In this document: positions 54,009-62,236 of the stretch, in pieces
How positions within the stretch are numbered: the first letter of the stretch is position 1
Layout of the letters: every line of letters begins with the position of its first letter
NCBI RefSeq assembly: GCF_000426345.1
Contig: NZ_AUFE01000006.1
Coordinates: 1-64,000, forward strand
Direction of reading: 5' to 3'
From: Cupriavidus phytohabitans
GTDB lineage: Bacteria; Pseudomonadota; Gammaproteobacteria; Burkholderiales; Burkholderiaceae
Length of the DNA: 64,000 nt
Made by a program: the position numbers and the translations under genes
The notes under the pieces: model-generated
The model's database searches: none
The model's input: only the letters and a program-made list of their open reading frames with translations
What the model was told of the DNA's origin: nothing

Positions 54009-54986
54009 TCAGCGCGGCAGCAGGATGGTCGAGCCGGTGGTCTTGCGCGCTTCCAGGTCGCGGTGCGCCTGCGCCACTTCAGACAGCGCATAGCGCTGGC
54101 GGATATCGACCTTGACCTTGCCGGTCGTGACCGCATCGAACAGGTCGGCCACCATTGGCTCGAGCAGCTCGCGGTGCACCACATAGGTCATCAGCGTCGG
54201 GCGCGTCAGCCGCAGCGAACCCTTGTTGCCCAGCACCGAGAGATCGAACGGCGGTACCGGGCCCGAGGCGTTGCCGAAACTCACCATGGTGCCACGTGGC
54301 GCCAGGCAGTCGAGCGAGCCCTGGAAGGTGTCCTTGCCGATCGAGTCATAGACCGCCGGCACGCCCTTGCCATTGGTGATCTCCTTGACGCGGTCCACGA
54401 ACGACTCGCGCGTATAGACGATGGTATGGGCGCAGCCGTTGGCGCGGGCCAGCTCGGCCTTCTCGTCGGTGCCGACGGTACCGATCACGGTCACGCCAAG
54501 CGCCTTGAGCCACTGGCTGACGATCAGGCCCACGCCGCCGGCGGCCGCGTGCAGCAGCACCGTGTCGCCCGGCTGTACCTTGTAGCTGTCGCGGATCAGG
54601 TATTGCGCGGTAAGGCCCTGCAGCATCATCGCCGCGGCGGTGTCGAACGGGATCGCGTCCGGCAGCCGCACCACGATATCGGCCGGCATGACGCGCACCT
54701 GCGCATAAGCGCCGGTCGGGCGGCCGGCATACGCGACGCGGTCGCCCACGCTCACGTGGCCGACGCCCTCGCCCACCGCCTCGACCACGCCCGCGCCTTC
54801 CATGCCGAGGCCGCCGGGCAGCGGCTGCTTGTACAGGCCGGTGCGGAAATAGACGTCGATGTAGTTCAGGCCCACCGCCTCGTGGCGCACGCGCACCTGG
54901 CCGGGCCCGGGCTCGCCCACTTCCACATCGACCCACTGCATGACTTCAGGACCGCCGGTCTGCTCGATCCGGATGGCTTTGCTCAT
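54009..54986 (-). CDS. qor: NADPH:quinone reductase-type oxidoreductase (zeta-crystallin family)
   Basis: A 325-residue medium-chain dehydrogenase/reductase without zinc ligands. GLNYIDVYFRTGLYKQPLPGGLGMEGAGVVEAVG near 40-72 and the NADPH-binding LLHAAAGGVGLIVSQWLKALG near 146-166 match Qor. AAGGAG precedes the ATG. It is the last gene of a minus-strand run eamA-SDR-mgsA-qor; with methylglyoxal synthase upstream it may help handle reactive carbonyls, but that is inference. Confidence 0.92.
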   Translation of the reverse strand: MSKAIRIEQTGGPEVMQWVDVEVGEPGPGQVRVRHEAVGLNYIDVYFRTGLYKQPLPGGLGMEGAGVVEAVGEGVGHVSVGDRVAYAGRPTGAYAQVRVMPADIVVRLPDAIPFDTAAAMMLQGLTAQYLIRDSYKVQPGDTVLLHAAAGGVGLIVSQWLKALGVTVIGTVGTDEKAELARANGCAHTIVYTRESFVDRVKEITNGKGVPAVYDSIGKDTFQGSLDCLAPRGTMVSFGNASGPVPPFDLSVLGNKGSLRLTRPTLMTYVVHRELLEPMVADLFDAVTTGKVKVDIRQRYALSEVAQAHRDLEARKTTGSTILLPR

Positions 54987-55028
54987 CTGCGTCGCTCCTT
55001 GTTGTGGTGCTGCATCGATCGGGGAAAT

Positions 55029-55436
55029 TTAGCTTGCCTGCGCGCCATCGGCCACGTTGGCCTCGTCGGCCAGGCCTGCGATCATCAGCTCGGCGGTGGC
55101 CACGTTGGTCGCGCACGGCACGTTGTGCACGTCGCACGCGCGCACCAGCGCGTTGATGTCCGGTTCATGTGGCTGCGGCGTCATCGGGTCGCGCAGGAAC
55201 ACGACGGCGCGCACGCGCCCTTCGGCCAGCTGCGAGCCGATCTGCAGGTCGCCGCCCCACGGGCCCGACAGCATGCGCGTCACTTCCAGTCCGACCTCGT
55301 CGATCAGGCGGCCGCCGGTCGTGCCGGTGGCCAGCAGCTCGCATTGCGAGAGGAACGCGCGGTGGCGCGTGGCGAAGGCGACGATGTCGTCCTTCTTGTG
55401 GTCGTGGGCGATCAGCGCGATGCGAGGGCGTGTCAT
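55029..55436 (-). CDS. mgsA: Methylglyoxal synthase
   Basis: A 135-residue enzyme converting dihydroxyacetone phosphate to methylglyoxal and phosphate. [15 protein letters not shown] near residues 7-21 (His and Asp in phosphate/substrate binding), TGTTGGRL near 37, [13 protein letters not shown] near 56-68 with catalytic Asp, and [15 protein letters not shown] near 80-94 are all intact. The gap to qor is 42 bases and to the SDR gene 48 bases, suggesting an operon. Confidence 0.95.
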   Translation of the reverse strand: MTRPRIALIAHDHKKDDIVAFATRHRAFLSQCELLATGTTGGRLIDEVGLEVTRMLSGPWGGDLQIGSQLAEGRVRAVVFLRDPMTPQPHEPDINALVRACDVHNVPCATNVATAELMIAGLADEANVADGAQAS

Positions 55437-55484
55437 CAGTAATTCCTGGTTGTGGGTGGTCAGACTGCAGCAGGCTGGTGGAAA

Positions 55485-56273
55485 TCAGAACGTGCCGGGG
55501 TAGGCGCCGCCGTCGATCAGCAGGTTCTGCCCGGTGATATAGGCGGCGTTGCGGCTGCACAGGAAGGCGCAGGCGGCGCCGAACTCGGCCGGCTCGCCGA
55601 AGCGGCGCGTCGGGTTCTGCGCGGCACGGCGCTGCGCCACTTCCTCGACGCTCAGGCCGGCCTTCTTGGCACCGCCTTCCATGGTCTTGCGCAGGCGGTC
55701 GGTATTGAACGGCCCGGGCAGCAGGTTGTTGATGGTGACGCCATGCTGCGCCACTTCGCGCGCCACGCCCGCGACAAAGCCGGTCAGGCCGGAGCGCGCG
55801 CCGTTGGATAGGCCCAGCACGTCGATCGGCGCCTTGACCGCGCCGCTGGTGATATTGATGATGCGGCCCCACTTGCGCGCGATCATGCCGTCGACGGTGG
55901 CCTTGATCAGCTCGATCGGGGTCAGCATGTTGGCGTCGAGCGCGGCCAGCCAGTCGCTGCGCTCCCAGTCGCGGAAGTTGCCCGGCGGCGGGCCGCCGGC
56001 ATTGTTGACCAGGATGTCGAGGTCGCCCAGCCTGGCGGCGGCATCCAGCGCCGCCTTGCGGCCCTCGGGCGTGGTGATGTCGGTCGCCACCGCGATCACG
56101 CGGCGGCCATGGCGGGCGCGCAGGTCGGCGGCGGCCTTCTCCAGCGCCTCGGCGCCGCGCGCCACGATCACCACGTCAACGCCTTCGGCCGCGAGCGCGT
56201 CGGCACAGGCAAGTCCAAGGCCCTTGCTGGCGCCGCACACCAGCGCATGCTTGCCGCGCAATCCCAGGTCCAT
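55485..56273 (-). CDS. Short-chain dehydrogenase/reductase with atypical active site
   Basis: A 262-residue classical-size SDR. The coenzyme motif GASKGLGLA is near residue 14, NNAGG near 90, and the active-site Ser region INITSGAVKAP near 139. Where the Tyr-x3-Lys pair is expected, the sequence reads LSNGARSGLTGF near 153-165, so Tyr appears replaced by Ser and Lys by Arg. The substrate is unknown and activity may differ from normal SDRs. GGAGAA precedes the ATG. It lies in the eamA-SDR-mgsA-qor run. Confidence 0.88.
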   Translation of the reverse strand: MDLGLRGKHALVCGASKGLGLACADALAAEGVDVVIVARGAEALEKAAADLRARHGRRVIAVATDITTPEGRKAALDAAARLGDLDILVNNAGGPPPGNFRDWERSDWLAALDANMLTPIELIKATVDGMIARKWGRIINITSGAVKAPIDVLGLSNGARSGLTGFVAGVAREVAQHGVTINNLLPGPFNTDRLRKTMEGGAKKAGLSVEEVAQRRAAQNPTRRFGEPAEFGAACAFLCSRNAAYITGQNLLIDGGAYPGTF

Positions 56274-56333
56274 GAGTTTCTCCTTTGTCGGTTGTATTGG
56301 TACGGCCTTCGGTTGTCCGGTCCGGCCAATGCA

Positions 56334-57260
56334 TCAGGTTTTCTTTGTCGATAGCAGGTACATGCCGGCCAGCACCAGGGCGCTGCCGGCCAGCTGCACC
56401 CCGCTCATCGGCTCGCCCAGCAGCCAGTAGCCGAGCAGCAGCGTCGATACCGGGCCGATCATGCCGGCCTGCGACGCCAGCGGCGCACCGATGCGCGCCA
56501 CCGCCACCATGGTCATCGACACAGGCAGCACCGTGCAGAAGACCGCGTTGATGAGTGACAGCCACATCACCGGCGCGGGCTGCGCCAGCTCGGCCACAGG
56601 CCGGCCCAGCGCCACATACTGGATCGCGCAGCAGGCGGTGGACACGCACATCGCATAAGCCACCAGCCGCAGCGAGCCGATGCGCCGCACCAGCTCGCCG
56701 CTCAGGATCAGGTAGACAGCGTACGTCATGGCACTGCCCAGGACCAGCGCGCCGCCCAGCCATACCTGGCTGCCGCTGACGTCGAGGTCATGGGCGAAGA
56801 CCAGCACGATGCCTGCATAGGCCAGCAGCAGCGACAGCCACTGGCGCGAGCTGATCGGCCGCCGGAACACCAGCGCGGTGGCCAGCAGCACGAACGACGG
56901 CGTCAGGAACAGGATCAGCCGCTCCAGCCCTGCGGTGATGTATTGCAGGCCGATGAAATCGAGGAAGCTCGACAGGTAATAGCCGATGAAGCCGAGGAAC
57001 ACCACGCGCCCCCGGTCCGCCCACGACAGCGGCGCCAGGCGGCGCGACTGCCACCAGCCGATCGCCATGAACAGCGGCACGGCGAACAGCATGCGCAGCG
57101 TCAGCACCATCACGGCATCGACGTTGTAGCGGTACATCAGCTTGGCGACGATCGCCTTGGCGGAGAACAGCACCGCGCCGACGGCGGCGATGGCAAGCCC
57201 CGCGCGCTGCGGCGACGGCAGCGCGGCAGGCGCGGCGAGGGACTTCTGGGAGGCGGGCAC
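56334..57260 (-). CDS. EamA/DMT-superfamily transporter
   Basis: A 308-residue membrane protein with about ten hydrophobic segments in two repeats (AIAAVGAVLFSAKAIVAKLMYRY... and GGALVLGSAMTYAVYLILSGELVRR...), as in drug/metabolite exporters. The start is uncertain: GTG 57260 gives a normal EamA length, but the ribosome site is poor. The frame runs far upstream, overlapping the divergent Bug gene region on the opposite strand. Substrate unknown. First gene of the minus-strand run with SDR, mgsA and qor (60-base gap to SDR). Confidence 0.87.
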   Translation of the reverse strand: MPASQKSLAAPAALPSPQRAGLAIAAVGAVLFSAKAIVAKLMYRYNVDAVMVLTLRMLFAVPLFMAIGWWQSRRLAPLSWADRGRVVFLGFIGYYLSSFLDFIGLQYITAGLERLILFLTPSFVLLATALVFRRPISSRQWLSLLLAYAGIVLVFAHDLDVSGSQVWLGGALVLGSAMTYAVYLILSGELVRRIGSLRLVAYAMCVSTACCAIQYVALGRPVAELAQPAPVMWLSLINAVFCTVLPVSMTMVAVARIGAPLASQAGMIGPVSTLLLGYWLLGEPMSGVQLAGSALVLAGMYLLSTKKT

Positions 57261-57400
57261 GGGAATACGTGGAAAGCGGGCCGCGGGACCGGTGCATACC
57301 GGCCCCGCGTCGGCCCCGCGAAGCGACCCGACGATTGTATTCGAAAAGACGCAACCGCATCGGCGGCCGCCCCGGCCTGCCGCGCGTCCTGCCGATCCCC

Positions 57401-57406
57401 TACAAT
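57401..57406 (+). promoter_or_regulatory. -10 element before the Bug gene
   Basis: TACAAT 61 bases upstream of the ATG; no good -35. Confidence 0.4.
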
Positions 57407-57467
57407 GGCCGCGCGTCGCCTGCGTCACGGCCGGCGCCACAATAACAACCCCAGGAGACTTCTCGCC

Positions 57468-58472
57468 ATGCCAACCCATCCCGCACACGCCGGCCGCCGC
57501 GCGCTGCTGCTCGCTGCGCTGACCGGGGCCGCGGCGCTCGCCGCCAGCTTCGTTGCCGCCGCCGCACCCGGCGACGGCTATCCGTCCCGTCCGATCCGCT
57601 TTGTCGTGCCCTACGCCGCCGGCGGCACCACCGACCTGGTGGCGCGCACGGTCGGCCAGCGCGTGGGCGAGAAGCTTGGGCAGCCGGTGGTCATCGAGAA
57701 CCGCCCCGGCGCCGGCGGCAATGTCGGCATGGACGCCGTGGCCAAGGCCGCGCCGGACGGCTACACCATCGGCTTCGGCGCGATCTCCACCAATGCGCTC
57801 AACCCGCATATCTACAAGCAGGTGCCGTTCGACCCGCGCAAGGACTTCACCGCGATCAGCCTGCTCGGCACGTCGACCATCGTGCTGGAGGTCAGCCCGG
57901 CGCTGCCGGTGAAGACCGTCAAGGAACTGGTGGCCTACGCCAGGGCCAATCCGGGGCTGACCTATGCGACCGCCGGCACCGGCACCTCGATGCACCTGGC
58001 CGGCGCGATGTTCGCGCAGATGACGCAGACCAGCCTGACGCACGCGCCGTACAAGGGCAGCAGCCCGGCCATCAACGACATGCTGGGCGGCCATATCAGC
58101 GTGATGTTCGACAACCTGCCGGCATCGCTGCCGCATATCCAGGCGGGCAAGCTGCGCGCACTGGCGGTGGCCGGCAAGCAGCGCGCGCCGTCGCTGCCCG
58201 ACGTGCCGACGCTGGCCGAAGCGGGGCTGCAAGGCTATGCGGTCGAGCCATGGTTCGGGGTCTATGGGCCGGCCAACCTGCCGCCACCGGTGGTGCAGAC
58301 GCTGAACAGCGCCTTCGTCGAGGCGCTGGCACGTGCCGATGTGCGCGAGAAGCTGGTGCAGGCGGGCTTCAATCCCAAGGGGTCCAGCGCGGCTGAACTG
58401 CAGGCGCTGACGCAGTCGGAATACGAGCGCTTCGGCAAGGTGGCGAAGACGGCAGCGATCACTGTGGAGTAG
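57468..58472 (+). CDS. Bug-family periplasmic solute-binding protein (TctC-like)
   Basis: A 334-residue Bug protein. The signal peptide ends around FVAAAAPGDG (residue 35). YPSRPIRFVVPYAAGGTTDLVARTVGQ near 38-64, IENRPGAGGNVGMDAVA near 77-93 and the Ala/Thr-rich YATAGTGTSMHLAGAMFA near 165-182 are family hallmarks; these contact the ligand, often a carboxylate. One Bordetella Bug protein (Bug27) is reported to bind nicotinate/nicotinamide, and this gene lies next to a nicotinate-type locus, so that ligand is a good guess. No TctA/TctB membrane partners are adjacent. The ATG has AGGAGA upstream. Confidence 0.9.
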   Translation: MPTHPAHAGRRALLLAALTGAAALAASFVAAAAPGDGYPSRPIRFVVPYAAGGTTDLVARTVGQRVGEKLGQPVVIENRPGAGGNVGMDAVAKAAPDGYTIGFGAISTNALNPHIYKQVPFDPRKDFTAISLLGTSTIVLEVSPALPVKTVKELVAYARANPGLTYATAGTGTSMHLAGAMFAQMTQTSLTHAPYKGSSPAINDMLGGHISVMFDNLPASLPHIQAGKLRALAVAGKQRAPSLPDVPTLAEAGLQGYAVEPWFGVYGPANLPPPVVQTLNSAFVEALARADVREKLVQAGFNPKGSSAAELQALTQSEYERFGKVAKTAAITVE

Positions 58473-58533
58473 TTAGCGGACCGGCAGGCAGCGGATATAC
58501 TCTGGGCACGCTCATCCAACGCATCACGTCGAC

Positions 58534-59022
58534 GTGCCCAACCCCTCCGCATCCTCCGCACCGTCAGCAGACCAGACCGCCCCCGACTACGATTTCACCG
58601 AACAGGTCGGCCACCTGCTGCGGCGCGCCTACCAGCGCCACGTGGCGATCTTCCAGCAGACCATCCCGGATTCGCAGCTCACCGCGGCGCAATTCGTGGT
58701 GCTGTGCGCGGTCAGGGACCGGCAGCCGTGCTCGCTGAACGAAGTGGTGCGCGCCACGGCGATCGACCAGGCGACGGTGCGCGGCATCATCGAGCGGCTG
58801 AAGGCGCGCAAGCTGGTTGCGGTGTCGCATGACCCGAACGACCGGCGCAAGGTGGTGGTGACGGTAACGCCCGGGGGGCTGGCGCTGATCGATGAGACGG
58901 TGCCGTTTGCGAAGCAGATCTCGGAGCAGACGTTTGGCGGTTTGAATCCCGCGGAGCGGGTGGCGGTGACGTACCTGCTGCGGAAGATGAGTGAGATCGA
59001 TGAGGGGAATGGGGGCGCGTGA
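58534..59022 (+). CDS. nicR: MarR-family regulator, NicR-like
   Basis: A 162-residue MarR regulator. The winged helix is SLNEVVRATAIDQATVRGIIERLKARKLVAVSHDPNDRRKVVVTVTPGG near 67-115. The N-terminal YDFTEQVGHLLRRAYQRH strongly recalls NicR/BpsR repressors of nicotinate genes, which respond to 6-hydroxynicotinate. The start is GTG with no clear ribosome site. It converges with the NicB-like gene. The nicR symbol rests on recalled similarity and the neighbours. Confidence 0.75.
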   Translation: MPNPSASSAPSADQTAPDYDFTEQVGHLLRRAYQRHVAIFQQTIPDSQLTAAQFVVLCAVRDRQPCSLNEVVRATAIDQATVRGIIERLKARKLVAVSHDPNDRRKVVVTVTPGGLALIDETVPFAKQISEQTFGGLNPAERVAVTYLLRKMSEIDEGNGGA

Positions 59023-59054
59023 GCGCCCTTTTTCCTTCGGATTCCCGATTGCTT

Positions 59055-59085
59055 GCTCCCCTCTCCCGCAAGCGGGAGAGGGAGC
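59055..59085. repeat. REP-like palindrome (copy 3)
   Basis: GCTCCCCTCTCCCGC then AA then GCGGGAGAGGGAGC, nearly identical to the head of copy 1. It sits between the convergent nicR-like and NicB-like genes and may also serve as a terminator. Confidence 0.7.
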
Positions 59086-59116
59086 CAGACAGCGGTATGC
59101 TGAGGCCCTCAGCCCC

Positions 59117-61387
59117 TCAGCCCCGCAACGCCGCCAGCACCGTCTCCGGCACGAACGGCGGCCGCCGCAGCCGCACACCGAGCGCATCGAACAACGCATT
59201 GGCGATCGCCGGTGCTCCCGGCAGCGATGCCGACTCCCCTGCCCCCATCGGCGGCTCTTCCTGCCGCGGCATCAGCACCACCTCGATCGGCGGGATTTCC
59301 GGGAACGTCAGCAACGGATAGCTGCCCCACTCGCGGCTGGCAACACCGTCGGCGTCGAAGCGCACCTGCTCCTTCAACACCCGGCTCAACGCCTGCACCA
59401 CGTTGCCGTGGATCTGGTGGCGCACGCCATCGGGGTTGACCATCATGCCGGTGTCCTGCGCGACCACCAGTTTCTCCACGACGATGCGGCCCGTTGCCGC
59501 TTCCACGGCCACATCGACCACCCATGCCGCCCATGCCGCGCCGAATCCGGGGAAGCGGCTGTGGATATAGCGCGCATAGGCAACACCGCGCCCGCGCAGC
59601 ATGCCGTCGTCGCCAGCTTTGCCGCGCGAACCCTGCGCGCCGCGCTGCCAGCCCGCCGCGTCGGCCACCGCGCGCAGCAGCTCGGCGGCGCGCGTGTCGG
59701 GCAGATGGCGCAGCCGGAAATCGATCGGATCGGCGCCGGCTTCGGCGGCCAGTTCATCGATCACGCATTCATGCGCGAACGAATTCGGCAGCGCCGACAC
59801 GCCCCGCAACCATGACGCCCGCACGATGGCCGGCGTGTCGTCGCAGCCGATGCGGCGCGCGCGGTAGGCATACGGCGGCACAGCGGTGCGGTCGCCCATC
59901 TCCAGCGTGCGCGGCGCGTTGGGAACGACGCCGGCGAGCACCAGCGCCAGTGTCGGCGCATCGTTGGACGGATAGCGGCTGGTGAAGTCATAGCCGAGCA
60001 GTTCGCCGTCGGTGCCCAGCGTTGCGCTGACATCCATCAGCTGGGCCGCGCCCTTGGGTTCCCACAGGTGTTCCTGCTCGCGGGACAGCTGCACGCGCAC
60101 CGGGCGGCCGACGGCACGCGACAGCAGCGCGGCATCGGCGCAGACATCGTCCGCGCAATTGCGGCCGTAGCAGCCGGCGGCTTCCATGCGCACGATCTCG
60201 ATGCTGTCCTCGCCCAGCCCGCACAGGCGTGCCAGGTCGATGCGCAATACGTGCGGGTTCTGCGTGCCCGACCATACCGTGAGCCCATCCTCATGCCAGT
60301 CAGCGACCGCGCACGACGGACCGATCGAACCATGCATCTGGTATGGCCAGACGTAATGGCGTTCCAGCGTCTTGCCGGCGCCGGCCGAAGGCATCTCGCC
60401 GTCGTTGAGCAGTTCGCGGCGCGTCGCCGGGTTGGCGCGCAGCGCGGGTTCAGGGTCGGCGAGCGGCGGCATCGGCGGCACGGGTTTCCAATGCACCCGC
60501 AGCTTGCGCGCGGCAAGCACCGCGTGCTCTTCGCGCTCGGCCACCACGCCGACAAAGTCGCCCTGTACCACCACATCGACCAGTCCCGGCACATCGCGCA
60601 CCGATTCGCGGTCGACCGCGAGCAGGCTGTTGCCGACAAAGTCGCCGCTGTCGCGGCCGGCGTAAGGCGGCCGCACCACGCGCCCATGCAGCATGCCGGG
60701 CACGCGCACGTCATGGACGAAAGTCAGCACGCCGCGCGCCTTGTCGGGGATATCGACGCGGCCCGCGGAGCGGCCGACGATGCGGTAGGACTCCACCGGT
60801 TTGATTGGCACGTCTTCGGCCAACGGCAGCGCCACATGCTCGCCTTGCACCAGCGTGCCATAGCCGATGGCGGCGTCGGCTCCCCGGACGCGGAACTCGC
60901 CGTCCTGCGCCTCGAGCTGATCGGGCGCCACGCCAAGCTGCTGTGCCGCACGCGCCAGTAGCCACGCGCGCGCCTGCGCCGCGGCACGGCGCAGCGGGAT
61001 GGCGGAGATCTGGATCGATGCGCTGGCGATCGTCGGACCCTGGTTGGGGGTCGCTTCGGTATGGCCCAGCACCATGCGCACCTGCGACAGCGGCACGTCG
61101 AGCTCTTCCGCCACGATCTGCGCCAGCGCCGTGCGAATGCCCGTGCCAAGGTCGACATGGCCATTGAAGGCGAGCACCTCGCCACTGTCGCGCACGGCGA
61201 TGAAAATATCCGGCAGCGCCGGTACGTAATCCGACGCCGCGCCGGGCTGGCCGGGCGCGGGACGCGCCGCCGCCTGCGGCGCGCGCGTGACCAGCAGCAC
61301 GCCGGCCGCCTGCAGCAGCGCCAGCCGCAGCGCGCGGGGCGTGGCGGGATCGGCCTGTGCCACGGGTTGCAGGGTCGTTGCCGTCAT
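59117..61387 (-). CDS. Molybdopterin-binding hydroxylase large subunit (NicB-like)
   Basis: A 756-residue xanthine dehydrogenase-family subunit of the isoquinoline/nicotinate type. AFNGHVDLGTGIRTALAQIVAEELDVPLSQVRMVLGHTE near 73-111 and TPNQGPTIASASIQ near 113-126 match NicB, the nicotinate hydroxylase subunit. The catalytic Glu is in PPMGAGESAS near 715-724. NicB in Pseudomonas putida also has cytochrome c domains; here they are missing, and no 2Fe-2S subunit gene adjoins. Substrate is inferred from neighbours nicF and nicX. ATG 61387 has GGAG upstream. It is divergent from a TetR gene. Confidence 0.87.
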   Translation of the reverse strand: MTATTLQPVAQADPATPRALRLALLQAAGVLLVTRAPQAAARPAPGQPGAASDYVPALPDIFIAVRDSGEVLAFNGHVDLGTGIRTALAQIVAEELDVPLSQVRMVLGHTEATPNQGPTIASASIQISAIPLRRAAAQARAWLLARAAQQLGVAPDQLEAQDGEFRVRGADAAIGYGTLVQGEHVALPLAEDVPIKPVESYRIVGRSAGRVDIPDKARGVLTFVHDVRVPGMLHGRVVRPPYAGRDSGDFVGNSLLAVDRESVRDVPGLVDVVVQGDFVGVVAEREEHAVLAARKLRVHWKPVPPMPPLADPEPALRANPATRRELLNDGEMPSAGAGKTLERHYVWPYQMHGSIGPSCAVADWHEDGLTVWSGTQNPHVLRIDLARLCGLGEDSIEIVRMEAAGCYGRNCADDVCADAALLSRAVGRPVRVQLSREQEHLWEPKGAAQLMDVSATLGTDGELLGYDFTSRYPSNDAPTLALVLAGVVPNAPRTLEMGDRTAVPPYAYRARRIGCDDTPAIVRASWLRGVSALPNSFAHECVIDELAAEAGADPIDFRLRHLPDTRAAELLRAVADAAGWQRGAQGSRGKAGDDGMLRGRGVAYARYIHSRFPGFGAAWAAWVVDVAVEAATGRIVVEKLVVAQDTGMMVNPDGVRHQIHGNVVQALSRVLKEQVRFDADGVASREWGSYPLLTFPEIPPIEVVLMPRQEEPPMGAGESASLPGAPAIANALFDALGVRLRRPPFVPETVLAALRG

Positions 61388-61405
61388 CGTCTTCCAATCT
61401 CCTTC

Positions 61406-61424
61406 AACGGGGCACCGTTATACT
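61406..61424. promoter_or_regulatory. Operator-like palindrome in the TetR/NicB-like intergenic region
   Basis: AACGG, GGCA, CCGTT (61406-61419) overlaps the -10-like TATACT (61419-61424) of the + strand gene. The other strand has a TATAAC. The gap is only 70 bases, so one bound protein could control both genes. Confidence 0.5.
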
Positions 61425-61457
61425 GCCAGCCAACAGAGTCAGAGCCACCCAACCATC

Positions 61458-62213
61458 ATGACGAACTCCACCGCGGCGAAACCGTCCGCCAAGCGAGCTG
61501 CCCCAGGCACCCGGGCCAGGCAGGCGCAGGACAGCCGCGAGCGCATCCTTAAAGCCGCGATCAAGGTCTTTGCCCAGCGCGGCTACGACGGTGGCCGCAT
61601 CGAGCGCATTTCCTCGCTGGCCAAGACCTATGACCGGATGATCTACTACTACTTCGGCAGCAAGGAGAAGCTGTTCGTCGAAGTGCTGGAGACCATCTAC
61701 CTGCAGCTCAACGAAGCCGAGCAGCAGCTCGAGCACGAACTTGACGCCGCCGACCCCGTGCGCGCGCTGTCGCAGCTGATCGACTTCATCTGGCAGTATT
61801 ACCTCGACCACCCCGAGTTCGTCGCGATCCTGTCCAGCGAGAACATGAGCCAGGGCAAGCACGCCAAGAAATCGGTCCGGCTCAAGGAAATCTCCAGCTA
61901 CGCGCTGTCGGTACTCGACGGGATCCTCACGCGCGGCAAGTCCGCCGGGCTGTTCCGTCCCGAGATCGGCGCGCGCGATGTCTACATGGTGATCGCTTCG
62001 CTCGGCTACTTCTACAACTCCAACCATCATACGCTCGGCGCCTTCCTGGGCGAGGCCATGATGAGCCCGCCTGCGCTGGCGCACTGGCGCGATGTGATCC
62101 AGCAGACAGTGCTGCGCACGGTGACGGTGCCCGGGGCCGTGCCGGAAGCCAGCGTGCCGCCGGCTGCGCCGGCGCGCAAGGCCGCACGAAACAGGCGGGC
62201 GGCTGCAGCCTGA
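61458..62213 (+). CDS. TetR-family regulator
   Basis: A 251-residue TetR protein. The helix-turn-helix is SRERILKAAIKVFAQRGYDGGRIERISSLAKTYDRMIYYYFGSKEKLFVEV near 25-75, after a 20-residue basic N-terminal tail. The C-terminal half is a ligand-binding helical domain (TetR_C), and the last 30 residues are Pro/Ala/Arg-rich. It is divergent from the NicB-like gene and convergent with nicF, so it likely regulates the NicB-like gene and itself. The effector is unknown. ATG 61458 is preferred over the upstream frame; no strong ribosome site. Confidence 0.9.
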   Translation: MTNSTAAKPSAKRAAPGTRARQAQDSRERILKAAIKVFAQRGYDGGRIERISSLAKTYDRMIYYYFGSKEKLFVEVLETIYLQLNEAEQQLEHELDAADPVRALSQLIDFIWQYYLDHPEFVAILSSENMSQGKHAKKSVRLKEISSYALSVLDGILTRGKSAGLFRPEIGARDVYMVIASLGYFYNSNHHTLGAFLGEAMMSPPALAHWRDVIQQTVLRTVTVPGAVPEASVPPAAPARKAARNRRAAAA

Positions 62214-62236
62214 GACGCAGCGCCGGGCCGCCAACC

